Shown here one piece after another: positions 1-6,711 of a DNA stretch of 10,449 bases (positions within the stretch are counted from its first letter, which is position 1; each line of letters begins with the position of its first letter). Source of the stretch: UBA5287 sp041672395 (lineage in GTDB: Bacteria > Bacteroidota > Bacteroidia > Bacteroidales > Dysgonomonadaceae); contig JBAYZS010000069.1 in assembly GCA_041672395.1 (NCBI GenBank), forward strand, positions 1 through 10,449, given 5' to 3'. The notes under the pieces were generated by a model. The model had not been told where the DNA came from. It saw nothing but the letters and a program-made list of their open reading frames with translations, and did no database searches. The position numbers and the translations under genes were made by a program.

Positions 1-1400
1 TATCCGGTGAATTTAGGTTCACCGTCACGGACTTGAACCCAATCGTCTGTCTCTACGACTGAGGCATTGCGGGCACGTTCTTTCTGTTTCTGCATCTCGA
101 CATTAAAGCCTTCTACATCAACACTCATATTATTTTCGCGGAGGATTAGTTCCGTGAGGTCAAGCGGAAAGCCGAATGTGTCGTACAACTGAAAGGCGAC
201 TGTGCCTTCAAGAACGTTTTTACCTGTGGCTTGGTGGTCGGAAACTTGCTTGTCTAACAGACGAATCCCTGTCTCCAAGGTTCTCAAAAAAGATTCTTCT
301 TCTTCTTTAATAACTTTCTCTACTAACGTTTGCTGTTGCTTGAGTTCTGCATAATCGTCTCCCATGACTTTAATCAACGCGGGTACCAGCTTATAAATAA
401 ACGATTCATGCATGTTCAAAAATGTATATCCATAGCGCACAGCACGTCGCAAAATCCTGCGAATGACATATCCGGCCTTGGCATTTGATGGTAGCTGACC
501 GTCGGTTATTGAGAAGGAAATGGCACGAAGATGGTCGGCAATAACGCGCATAGCAACGTCTTTCTTTTTGTCTACACCATAAGCAGTATGGGTGATTTCA
601 GCAATTTTTTGGATGATGGGTTGGAAAATATCGGTATCGTAATTTGATGTTTTACCTTGAACGGCCATACATAAACGCTCAAATCCCATCCCGGTATCAA
701 TAACTTTTGCGGGAAGTTCTTCGAGCGACCCATTTGATTTTCTGTTGAATTGCATGAACACCAAATTCCAGATTTCTACAACCTGGGGATGATCGTTGTT
801 TACCAACGTGAGCGCATTCACTTTCTTTCGTTCTTCTTCTGAACGCAAATCGATATGTATTTCTGAACAGGGACCGCAGGGACCGGTATCACCCATTTCC
901 CAGAAGTTATCTTTTTTGTTTCCGTTGATGATTCTGTCTGTTGGCAAAAATTGTTGCCACATTTCAGCTGCTTCATTATCGCGCTCCAAATTTTCTACTT
1001 CGGAACCTTCAAAAACGGTTACATACAATAGACTTTTATCGAGCTTGATTACTTCGGTCAGATATTCCCACGCATAAGTAATCGCTTCTTTCTTGAAATA
1101 ATCACCAAACGACCAGTTACCCAACATTTCAAACATGGTGTGGTGATAGGTATCATGCCCAACTTCTTCTAAATCATTGTGTTTGCCACTCACGCGCAAA
1201 CATTTTTGAGAATCCGCCATCCTTGATTGTTTTATGGGTACATTACCCAAAATAATATCTTTAAACTGATTCATACCTGCATTCGTAAACATCAGGGTTG
1301 GGTCACCCTTAACAACCAAAGGAGCTGAGGGAACAATTTGATGATTTCGGGATGCAAAATAGTCTTTGAAGGATTGCCGAATTTCTTGCGATGTCATCAT
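1..1400 (-). CDS. alaS: Alanyl-tRNA synthetase, N-terminal part (cut by left edge)
   Basis: This cytoplasmic class II aminoacyl-tRNA synthetase attaches alanine to tRNA(Ala). About 466 codons are present, read leftward from an ATG at 1400; the family is usually about 870 residues, so the editing and C-Ala domains lie outside the window. Visible AlaRS signatures are the N-terminal RQSFKDYF (8-15), FTNAGMNQFK (38-47), the motif 2 region with HHTMFEMLGNWSFGDYF (86-102), a DTGPCGPCSE segment, and motif 3 as DTGMGFERL (235-243). RRILRRAVRYG follows in the tRNA-acceptor-binding helical region. A second in-frame ATG is immediately next to the first (1397), so the start is ambiguous by one codon. The gene diverges from the MerR-family gene and has a -7-like box about 38 bases upstream. 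The reading frame is open throughout. Identity is very secure. Confidence 0.97.
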   Translation of the reverse strand, partial: MMTSQEIRQSFKDYFASRNHQIVPSAPLVVKGDPTLMFTNAGMNQFKDIILGNVPIKQSRMADSQKCLRVSGKHNDLEEVGHDTYHHTMFEMLGNWSFGDYFKKEAITYAWEYLTEVIKLDKSLLYVTVFEGSEVENLERDNEAAEMWQQFLPTDRIINGNKKDNFWEMGDTGPCGPCSEIHIDLRSEEERKKVNALTLVNNDHPQVVEIWNLVFMQFNRKSNGSLEELPAKVIDTGMGFERLCMAVQGKTSNYDTDIFQPIIQKIAEITHTAYGVDKKKDVAMRVIADHLRAISFSITDGQLPSNAKAGYVIRRILRRAVRYGYTFLNMHESFIYKLVPALIKVMGDDYAELKQQQTLVEKVIKEEEESFLRTLETGIRLLDKQVSDHQATGKNVLEGTVAFQLYDTFGFPLDLTELILRENNMSVDVEGFNVEMQKQKERARNASVVETDDWVQVRDGEPKFTG

Positions 1401-1435
1401 AATAAGCGAATTTCTATTTTCTTATTTATTTAAAG

Positions 1436-1467
1436 TTGCAAAGTTAAAGCAAAAACTCTATTTTTGC
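1436..1467 (+). promoter_or_regulatory. Probable promoter of the merR-namZ pair
   Basis: TTG at 1436-1438, a 20-base spacer, then TATTTTTGC at 1459-1467 match the Bacteroidetes sigma-ABfr type promoter (TTTG / TAnnTTTG). Transcription would begin near 1472, leaving about 40 bases of AT-rich leader before the ATG at 1513. The leader carries two copies of TTTATCTT (1478-1485 and 1498-1505). The promoter physically overlaps the divergent alaS promoter. Confidence 0.6.
1438..1446 (-). promoter_or_regulatory. Probable alaS promoter, -7 box TAACTTTGC
   Basis: Read on the minus strand this is TAACTTTGC, an exact match to the Bacteroidetes -7 consensus TAnnTTTG. It would start a transcript near 1432 with a leader of about 30 bases before the alaS ATG. 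At the position where TTG is expected about 20 bases upstream I see only GTG, so the -33 element is weak. The box touches the -33 TTG of the opposing merR promoter. Confidence 0.6.
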
Positions 1468-1512
1468 ACTAATACAGTTTATCTTAAATATCAATTTTTT
1501 ATCTTTATTTTA

Positions 1513-1911
1513 ATGGGCAAACGTAAAAAGCCAATCGATTTTTCTACCAGCAAACGTCTTTACTACTCCATTCAGGAAGTTGCAGACCATTTTGCGGTAA
1601 ATGTATCACTGTTGCGTTTTTGGGAAAAAGAATTTGAGAACATTAATCCCAAAAAGACTTCAGGTGGAACTCGGCAATATACCAAGGACGATATTCAACA
1701 AGTTGAAATCGTTTATCACTTGGTTAAAGAAAAAGGGCTAACCCTTGAGGGTGCCCGTCTGGAGTTGAAGGACAACAAAGATCCTGAGAATGTACGCATT
1801 GAAACTATTGAACGTCTTAAAACTATTAAAAAGGAACTGCTTAGTTTGGAATTGGAATTCAACCGCTTACACCAATTACAAAAATACAGTAAAACTGAAA
1901 TAGAATCATAA
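1513..1911 (+). CDS. Small MerR-family transcriptional regulator
   Basis: This is a 132-residue DNA-binding protein with a MerR-type winged helix-turn-helix. The helix-turn-helix is YYSIQEVADHFAVNVSLLRF (17-36) followed by WEKEF; the wing and next helix are GGTRQYTKDDIQQV (51-64). The C-terminal part (about 94-125) is charged and heptad-like, as in the dimerising coiled coil of MerR proteins. There is no effector-binding domain and no cysteine, so it is not a thiol- or metal-sensing MerR; its signal is unknown. I chose the ATG at 1513 because the frame stays open upstream to 1366, but that extension would run into the alaS start and the promoter, and MGKRKK... matches the usual N-terminus of this group. 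Its stop overlaps the namZ start by one base (TAATG), so the two are almost certainly co-transcribed. The regulatory target is inferred only from this linkage. Confidence 0.9.
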   Translation: MGKRKKPIDFSTSKRLYYSIQEVADHFAVNVSLLRFWEKEFENINPKKTSGGTRQYTKDDIQQVEIVYHLVKEKGLTLEGARLELKDNKDPENVRIETIERLKTIKKELLSLELEFNRLHQLQKYSKTEIES

Positions 1912-3086
1912 TGAAGAAACTTCTTATAACTTTCTTTTTACTCATCCCTGCAATTATTTTGTTTGCAACTCAAAAGGAAACAGCAAAAGTGATTGTTGGA
2001 GCTGAGCAAACAGATCGCTATTTCCCTTTATTAGAAGGTAAAAAGATTGCCATATTGTCTAACCAGACGGGGATGGCAGGAAATGAACACCTTGTTGACC
2101 TGCTAATTAGAAACAAATTCAATGTGGTTGGTATATTTTCTCCTGAACATGGATTTCGCGGTACTGCAGATGCCGGTGAGCATGTGGGAAATTCTGTTGA
2201 TGAAAAAACAAGTGTCCCCATTTGGTCGCTTTATGGTGGTGATGGGGGTAAACCTTCTCCCAACAAGATGAAGGAATTCGATGTACTTCTCTTTGACCTT
2301 CAGGATGTTGGACTTCGTTTTTATACGTATTACGCTAGCATGGCAAGAATGATGGATGCTTGCGCCGAAGCGGATAAGATGATGATTATACTGGATCGAC
2401 CAAATCCAAATGGCTTTTATGTGGATGGTCCTATTCTGGACATGAAACATAAATCGGGCGTGGGATGGCTGCCAATACCAATTGTTCATGGAATGACGCT
2501 TGGGGAATTGGCGATGATGATCAATGGCGAAAAGTGGTTGCCTGATGGCAAAACTTGTGACATAACGGTTATTCCATCGTTGAATTATACACATCAAACA
2601 CGTTACGAGCTACCCATTTCTCCTTCTCCTAATCTACCAAATATTCACTCCATTTATCTGTATCCATCGACTTGTCTTTTTGAAGGAACAGTAGTGAGTC
2701 TGGGCAGGGGAACATCTTTCCCTTTTGAAGCTTATGGTCATCCAAAATACAAAGGTTCGGACTTTTCTTTTACTCCCCGAAGTGTTTCCGGTGCAAAAAA
2801 CCCACCGCTGCTCGACCAAAAATGCTATGGGGTGGACTTGAGAATGGTATCCAATAATCATATCTGGGAAAACGGTTTCGACCTTTCTTATGTAATTGAT
2901 GCATACAACAATCTGAAAATGGGTGACTCGTTTTTCACTTCATTCTTTGAGAAACTAGTCGGGGTGGATTATATCCGAAAAGACATTATCGCCGGTAAAT
3001 CTGCTAAAGAGATTAAAGCTAAGTGGGCTTGCGATGTGGAACAATTCAAACAACAACGACGCCCTTATCTTTTGTATGCTGAATAA
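1911..3086 (+). CDS. namZ: DUF1343 family exo-beta-N-acetylmuramidase (NamZ/YbbC-like), exported
   Basis: The protein has 391 residues. It begins with a Sec-type signal peptide (KK followed by a hydrophobic run to about residue 19, ending ILFAT). There is no lipobox cysteine, so it is probably periplasmic. The rest is a full DUF1343 domain: ILSNQTG (48-54), SPEHGFRG (77-84), DVLLFDLQDVGLRFYTY (124-140), LDRPNPNG (161-168), HGMTLGEL (193-200), SPSPNLP (237-243), FEGT (257-260) and GRGTSFPFE (265-273). Characterised members (Bacillus subtilis NamZ/YbbC and its Tannerella forsythia relative, CAZy family GH171) remove terminal N-acetylmuramic acid from peptidoglycan fragments, feeding cell-wall recycling. 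The Glu in SPEHGF is among the conserved residues expected in the active site. Length is normal for the family. It is translationally coupled to the upstream MerR gene and followed by a terminator-like hairpin. Family assignment is firm; the exact activity is inferred from homology. Confidence 0.92.
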   Translation: MKKLLITFFLLIPAIILFATQKETAKVIVGAEQTDRYFPLLEGKKIAILSNQTGMAGNEHLVDLLIRNKFNVVGIFSPEHGFRGTADAGEHVGNSVDEKTSVPIWSLYGGDGGKPSPNKMKEFDVLLFDLQDVGLRFYTYYASMARMMDACAEADKMMIILDRPNPNGFYVDGPILDMKHKSGVGWLPIPIVHGMTLGELAMMINGEKWLPDGKTCDITVIPSLNYTHQTRYELPISPSPNLPNIHSIYLYPSTCLFEGTVVSLGRGTSFPFEAYGHPKYKGSDFSFTPRSVSGAKNPPLLDQKCYGVDLRMVSNNHIWENGFDLSYVIDAYNNLKMGDSFFTSFFEKLVGVDYIRKDIIAGKSAKEIKAKWACDVEQFKQQRRPYLLYAE

Positions 3087-3117
3087 CAAACAACTCAATC
3101 GATAACAGAACATTATT

Positions 3118-3143
3118 AAATGCACTTTTTAAGTGCATTTTTT
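3118..3143 (+). terminator. Rho-independent-type terminator after namZ
   Basis: AAATGCACTT (3118-3127) and AAGTGCATTT (3131-3140) form a perfect 10-bp stem with a TTT loop, and the 3' arm runs into six Ts (3138-3143). It is placed 31 bases after the namZ stop. The stem is only moderately GC-rich, so termination may be partial. A valS -7 box begins two bases further on. Confidence 0.7.
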
Positions 3144-3144
3144 G

Positions 3145-3153
3145 TACTTTTGC
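3145..3153 (+). promoter_or_regulatory. Probable valS promoter, -7 box TACTTTTGC
   Basis: TACTTTTGC is an exact TAnnTTTG match. No TTG lies about 20 bases upstream; that position falls inside the 5' arm of the namZ terminator hairpin. The start site would be close to 3160, giving a leader of only about 13 bases before the ATG at 3173, which leaves no room for a leader-type (T-box-like) regulator. Confidence 0.55.
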
Positions 3154-3172
3154 ATTTCAATTTTAATGAATT

Positions 3173-5812
3173 ATGGAAATTGTAACAAAATATAGCCCTG
3201 CTGAGGTAGAAGACAAATGGTATAAATACTGGATGGACAATAATTTGTTCCATTCTGAACCTGATGAACGTGAACCGTTTACAATCGTTATTCCACCTCC
3301 TAATGTCACGGGTGTTCTTCATATGGGACACATGCTGAACAATACAATTCAGGATGTGTTGATTCGTCGTGCAAGAATGCAGGGAAAAAATGCTTGTTGG
3401 GTTCCCGGAACCGACCATGCTTCTATTGCCACTGAAGCGAAAGTGGTGAACAGACTAGCATCGCAAGGTATCAAAAAGAGCGATCTAACCCGTGATCAGT
3501 TCATGGAACATGCCTGGGATTGGACTCGTGAACATGGGGGAATCATTCTGGAGCAATTGAAAAAACTTGGTGCATCATGCGACTGGGAACGCACAGCTTT
3601 CACTATGGACGATACTCGGTCTGAAAGTGTGCTACGCATATTTTGCGACCTTTATAACAAGGGGCTGATTTACAGGGGTGTGCGCATGGTTAACTGGGAC
3701 CCAAAAGCTCTTACTGCTCTTTCGGACGAGGAAGTTGTCCATAAAGAGGTTAACGGTAAATTGTATTATCTCAAATATAAGATAGTTGATGAATCTGGTT
3801 CATCAGCATCCAATGCTGAATATGCTATCGTAGCAACAACCCGCCCGGAAACAATTATGGGCGATACGGCAATGTGCATCAATCCTAACGATCCAAAGAA
3901 TGCTCACCTGAAGGGTAAGAAAGTAATGGTTCCGCTTATCAACAGAGTGATTCCCGTTATTGAAGATGATTATGTGGATATTGAATTCGGAACTGGTTGT
4001 TTGAAAGTAACGCCGGCTCACGATGTAAACGACTATATGTTGGGCGAAAAGCATAATCTGGAATCTATCAACATTTTCTATGATAACGGTACATTGAATG
4101 AAAATGGAGCGATGTATGCCGGAATGGATCGGTTTGATGTTCGCAAACAGATTGAAAAAGATCTGGAATCTGCTGGTTTAATAGAGAAAACAGAACCATA
4201 TACTAACAAAGTAGGATATTCAGAACGAACGGATGTACCTATTGAACCAAAACTATCAATGCAATGGTTCATGAAGATGGATGATCTGGCAAAACCGGCA
4301 ATTGATGCGGTAGAAGATAATACTATCAAGTTCTTCCCGGAGAAATATAAAAATACCTATCGCCATTGGATGGAGAACATCAAGGATTGGTGTATCAGCA
4401 GACAATTATGGTGGGGACATCGCATTCCTGCATATTTTCTACCAAAAGGTGGATATGTTGTGGCAATGACTAAAGAAGAGGCTTTTGAAAAGGCTCAACA
4501 AAAGGTGGATTATCCAATCTCAATCAACGATTTAAAGCAGGATGAAGATGTTCTGGATACCTGGTTTTCGTCTTGGTTGTGGCCAATATCTGTTTTTGAT
4601 GGTATAAATCATCCTGATAATAAAGAGATTAGTTATTATTATCCCACCAACGACTTGGTAACGGGACCTGATATTATTTTCTTCTGGGTCGCACGTATGA
4701 TCATGGCTGGTTATGAATACAGAAACAAGCCTTGCTTCAAAAATGTTTATTTCACCGGAATTGTTAGGGATCATTTAGGACGGAAAATGTCTAAACAGCT
4801 TGGAAATTCACCTGACCCAATCGAACTGATGAACAAATATGGAGCGGATGGCGTGAGAATGGGAATGCTTCTCTCTTCTGCTGCTGGAAACGATCTACTC
4901 TTTGATGAATCACTGTGTGAGCAGGGCAGAAACTTCAACAACAAAATATGGAATGCTTTCCGACTAATCAAAGGTTGGGAAACTGATAATGACATTCCAC
5001 AACCTGAATCATCAAAAATTGCTATTAAATGGTTCAAAGGAAAACTTTCGGAAACCATTACTGAAATGGACGATCTGTTCTCAAAATACCGTATTTCCGA
5101 AGCGCTGATGCTCATCTACAAGCTATTCTGGGATGAGTTCTCATCGTGGTATCTTGAGATGATTAAACCAGCCTACCAAAAGCCTATCGATATAGAGACT
5201 TACAATGTTACTCTTTACTATTTTGATGAGTTACTTCGATTATTGCACCCTTTTATGCCCTTTATCACTGAAGAATTATGGCATGCGTTAAACGAACGCA
5301 AAGAAGGGGAAAGCATAATGGTATCTTCGCAGCCATCTGTAAAAGAATACGATAGTTCATTACTCGCAGATTTTGAGAATGTTAAACAAATTATTGCCGG
5401 TATAAGAACCATCCGTCTTGAAAAGAATATCGTCAACAAAGAAGAGCTGGAACTTCAAGTAGTTGGGAATCATGATACTCGATACGACAGCGTCATTTCA
5501 AAGATGTGCAATCTTTTTGCAATCTCTGATGTAAGCGAAAAACAGAGCGGAGCAGTCGGTTTCATTGTAGGCACTATTGAATTTACCGTTCCCTTAGCGG
5601 ACAAAATGGATACTGAAGCGGAGTTGACCAAGATGAAGTCGGAACTTGCTTATCTTGAAGGATTCCTGCAATCGGTACTCAAGAAACTCAACAATGAACG
5701 ATTTGTACAAAATGCTAAACCCGAAGTAGTCGAGAACGAAAGAAAGAAACAAGCCGATACAGAAAGCAAAATAGCTATGCTGAAAGAAAACATATCAATT
5801 CTCGAGAAATAA
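3173..5812 (+). CDS. valS: Valyl-tRNA synthetase
   Basis: This cytoplasmic class I synthetase charges tRNA(Val) with valine. It is complete at 879 residues, normal for bacterial ValRS. The HIGH-type motif is HMGH (50-53) within PPPNVTGVLHMGHML. The CP1 editing domain, which hydrolyses mischarged threonyl-tRNA(Val), carries ATTRPET (221-227) and GTGCLKVTPAHD (273-284). The WWGH element is at 413-416, and the KMSKS-type loop reads KMSKQ (538-542). An anticodon-binding helical domain follows, with HPFMPFITEELWH. The C-terminal 60 or so residues form the charged coiled-coil tRNA-binding arm typical of ValRS. The start ATG matches the family N-terminus (KYSPAEVEDKWYKYW). It appears to be a single-gene transcription unit between a terminator-promoter junction upstream and a long hairpin downstream that includes its own stop codon. 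Nothing is broken. Confidence 0.98.
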   Translation: MEIVTKYSPAEVEDKWYKYWMDNNLFHSEPDEREPFTIVIPPPNVTGVLHMGHMLNNTIQDVLIRRARMQGKNACWVPGTDHASIATEAKVVNRLASQGIKKSDLTRDQFMEHAWDWTREHGGIILEQLKKLGASCDWERTAFTMDDTRSESVLRIFCDLYNKGLIYRGVRMVNWDPKALTALSDEEVVHKEVNGKLYYLKYKIVDESGSSASNAEYAIVATTRPETIMGDTAMCINPNDPKNAHLKGKKVMVPLINRVIPVIEDDYVDIEFGTGCLKVTPAHDVNDYMLGEKHNLESINIFYDNGTLNENGAMYAGMDRFDVRKQIEKDLESAGLIEKTEPYTNKVGYSERTDVPIEPKLSMQWFMKMDDLAKPAIDAVEDNTIKFFPEKYKNTYRHWMENIKDWCISRQLWWGHRIPAYFLPKGGYVVAMTKEEAFEKAQQKVDYPISINDLKQDEDVLDTWFSSWLWPISVFDGINHPDNKEISYYYPTNDLVTGPDIIFFWVARMIMAGYEYRNKPCFKNVYFTGIVRDHLGRKMSKQLGNSPDPIELMNKYGADGVRMGMLLSSAAGNDLLFDESLCEQGRNFNNKIWNAFRLIKGWETDNDIPQPESSKIAIKWFKGKLSETITEMDDLFSKYRISEALMLIYKLFWDEFSSWYLEMIKPAYQKPIDIETYNVTLYYFDELLRLLHPFMPFITEELWHALNERKEGESIMVSSQPSVKEYDSSLLADFENVKQIIAGIRTIRLEKNIVNKEELELQVVGNHDTRYDSVISKMCNLFAISDVSEKQSGAVGFIVGTIEFTVPLADKMDTEAELTKMKSELAYLEGFLQSVLKKLNNERFVQNAKPEVVENERKKQADTESKIAMLKENISILEK

Positions 5813-5834
5813 GTATTTATTTCTTGAGATATTG
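5796..5834. terminator. Long hairpin between convergent valS and HhH gene, probable bidirectional terminator
   Basis: TCTCGAGAAATAA (5800-5812) pairs with TTATTTCTTGAGA (5817-5829), a 13-bp stem with one G-U pair and a GTAT loop. CAAT (5796-5799) pairs with ATTG (5831-5834) past a one-base bulge, lengthening it. The valS stop TAA (5810-5812) is inside the 5' arm. It lies 17 bases past the end of the convergent HhH gene. Neither side has a strong T run, so termination efficiency is uncertain. Confidence 0.6.
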
Positions 5835-5851
5835 ATTTAAACCTGTTTGAA

Positions 5852-6595
5852 TTAAAATTCCAGATACGGACTTAACTTTAGCAGATCGTCGGAGGTGAAT
5901 TCTTCCAACATGGCAAGTTCATCAATCGATTGAACTTGCCCGTTTCGTTTTCTCAAATCCATAATTGCCTGCACTTGCTTGTAACTCAAATATGGATGCC
6001 GGTTCAATTCTTTGAAGTCCTGCCGATTGATCTCTATCTTCTGAAAGCTTGAGTCAGGTTGTACAAATGTTGCTATTTTAGAGAACAGTTCGTTATCAAT
6101 TCCATAGACTTCTCGAAGCTGCTCAACCGAAACAAATCCACCCAATAAATTCCTGTATTTCACAATACGTGACGCGTAAGAACTGCCAATTCCCGGAATC
6201 TTTTTCCACTCAGAAGTATCCGTTTCATTGAGATTTATTCTTTCGTTTGCAGTAAACTTTTCTTGTTTTAGATAAGGTTTATAATATTCTTTATCTTCAG
6301 AAACATAACTATTCTCAGTTATATATTTTTCTGATGCTATCTTTCTACTGGCATAATATTGTTGCTTTCTTTCCTCATTCAATTTTTGCTCACCTTCTTT
6401 TTCTTTTTTGATAAGAGATTTCTCAAACTCTACAAATTCTTGCGTAAGAGAATCATTTACCACAACTATAGTAGACCCATTATGTCTATTGCTAATCATG
6501 CTGTTGAAGATTAACGTGAGAACACAAAGAACAAGTAAAATCAGCACAGCAATCCGCGTACTCTTGTCATAATAAAAAAAATCTTTCCATCTCAT
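5852..6595 (-). CDS. Membrane-anchored helix-hairpin-helix (ComEA-like) protein
   Basis: The protein has 247 residues. One transmembrane helix lies near the N-terminus (about 14-33, RIAVLILLVLCVLTLIF), with basic and aromatic residues before it (MRWKDFFYYDKSTR). This suggests an inner-membrane anchor with the rest periplasmic. A charged, Lys/Glu-rich linker covers about 52-115. Two HhH-type regions follow. The first (120-165) is canonical, with INLNETD, KKIPGIGSSYASRIVKYR and LGGF. The second (187-231, IEIN...) keeps the helices but has HPYLSYKQ instead of the GIG hairpin. ComEA-type proteins bind double-stranded DNA without sequence specificity, in competence systems. This two-repeat form is common in Bacteroidetes, where its role is not well established, so a DNA-uptake function is only a suggestion. 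It is convergent with valS and divergent from the SpmAB-like gene, with its own promoter. Confidence 0.85.
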   Translation of the reverse strand: MRWKDFFYYDKSTRIAVLILLVLCVLTLIFNSMISNRHNGSTIVVVNDSLTQEFVEFEKSLIKKEKEGEQKLNEERKQQYYASRKIASEKYITENSYVSEDKEYYKPYLKQEKFTANERINLNETDTSEWKKIPGIGSSYASRIVKYRNLLGGFVSVEQLREVYGIDNELFSKIATFVQPDSSFQKIEINRQDFKELNRHPYLSYKQVQAIMDLRKRNGQVQSIDELAMLEEFTSDDLLKLSPYLEF

Positions 6596-6622
6596 AGTAG
6601 AAGCTTAATAAAAATAAAGTCA

Positions 6623-6653
6623 TAAAGTTAGAAAATACATCATTTCTTTACAA
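6623..6653 (-). promoter_or_regulatory. Probable promoter of the HhH protein gene
   Basis: On the minus strand, TTG (6653-6651), a 20-base spacer and TAACTTTA (6630-6623) match the TTG-N20-TAnnTTTG layout, with the last base of the -7 box changed from G to A. The same 20-base spacing is seen in front of the merR gene. The leader would be about 20 bases. It overlaps the expected -33 region of the divergent SpmAB-like gene. Confidence 0.5.
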
Positions 6654-6671
6654 TTCATTTGCGATAAATTG

Positions 6672-6679
6672 TAACTTTG
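6672..6679 (+). promoter_or_regulatory. Probable promoter of the SpmAB-like gene, -7 box TAACTTTG
   Basis: TAACTTTG is an exact match to the Bacteroidetes -7 box, 32 bases before the ATG at 6712. No clean TTTG is found at the right distance upstream (TTTA at 6647-6650 is the nearest). The transcript would probably continue through ybeY and the EEP-family gene, since I see no promoter box or terminator in the gaps of 37 and 46 bases. Confidence 0.5.
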
Positions 6680-6711
6680 GGACGAAATATAATCAAACAT
6701 CCTCATAATAT

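Noticed and set aside
796..1077. Open frame of 93 codons antisense to alaS
   Set aside because: It is opposite the conserved AlaRS catalytic domain and its translation looks non-coding (Ser/Phe/Leu-rich).
1366..1512. Upstream in-frame extension of the MerR gene by 49 codons
   Set aside because: It would overlap the alaS start and both promoters, its residues show no MerR-like character, and the ATG at 1513 gives the usual N-terminus.
2103..2597. Open frame of 164 codons antisense to namZ
   Set aside because: It lies wholly inside a clear DUF1343 coding region, and its translation is rich in His/Trp/Ile with no family signature.
3087..3172. Possible T-box or other tRNA-sensing leader before valS (and before alaS)
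   Set aside because: The predicted leaders are about 13 and 30 bases, too short for such an element, and no T-box sequence is seen.
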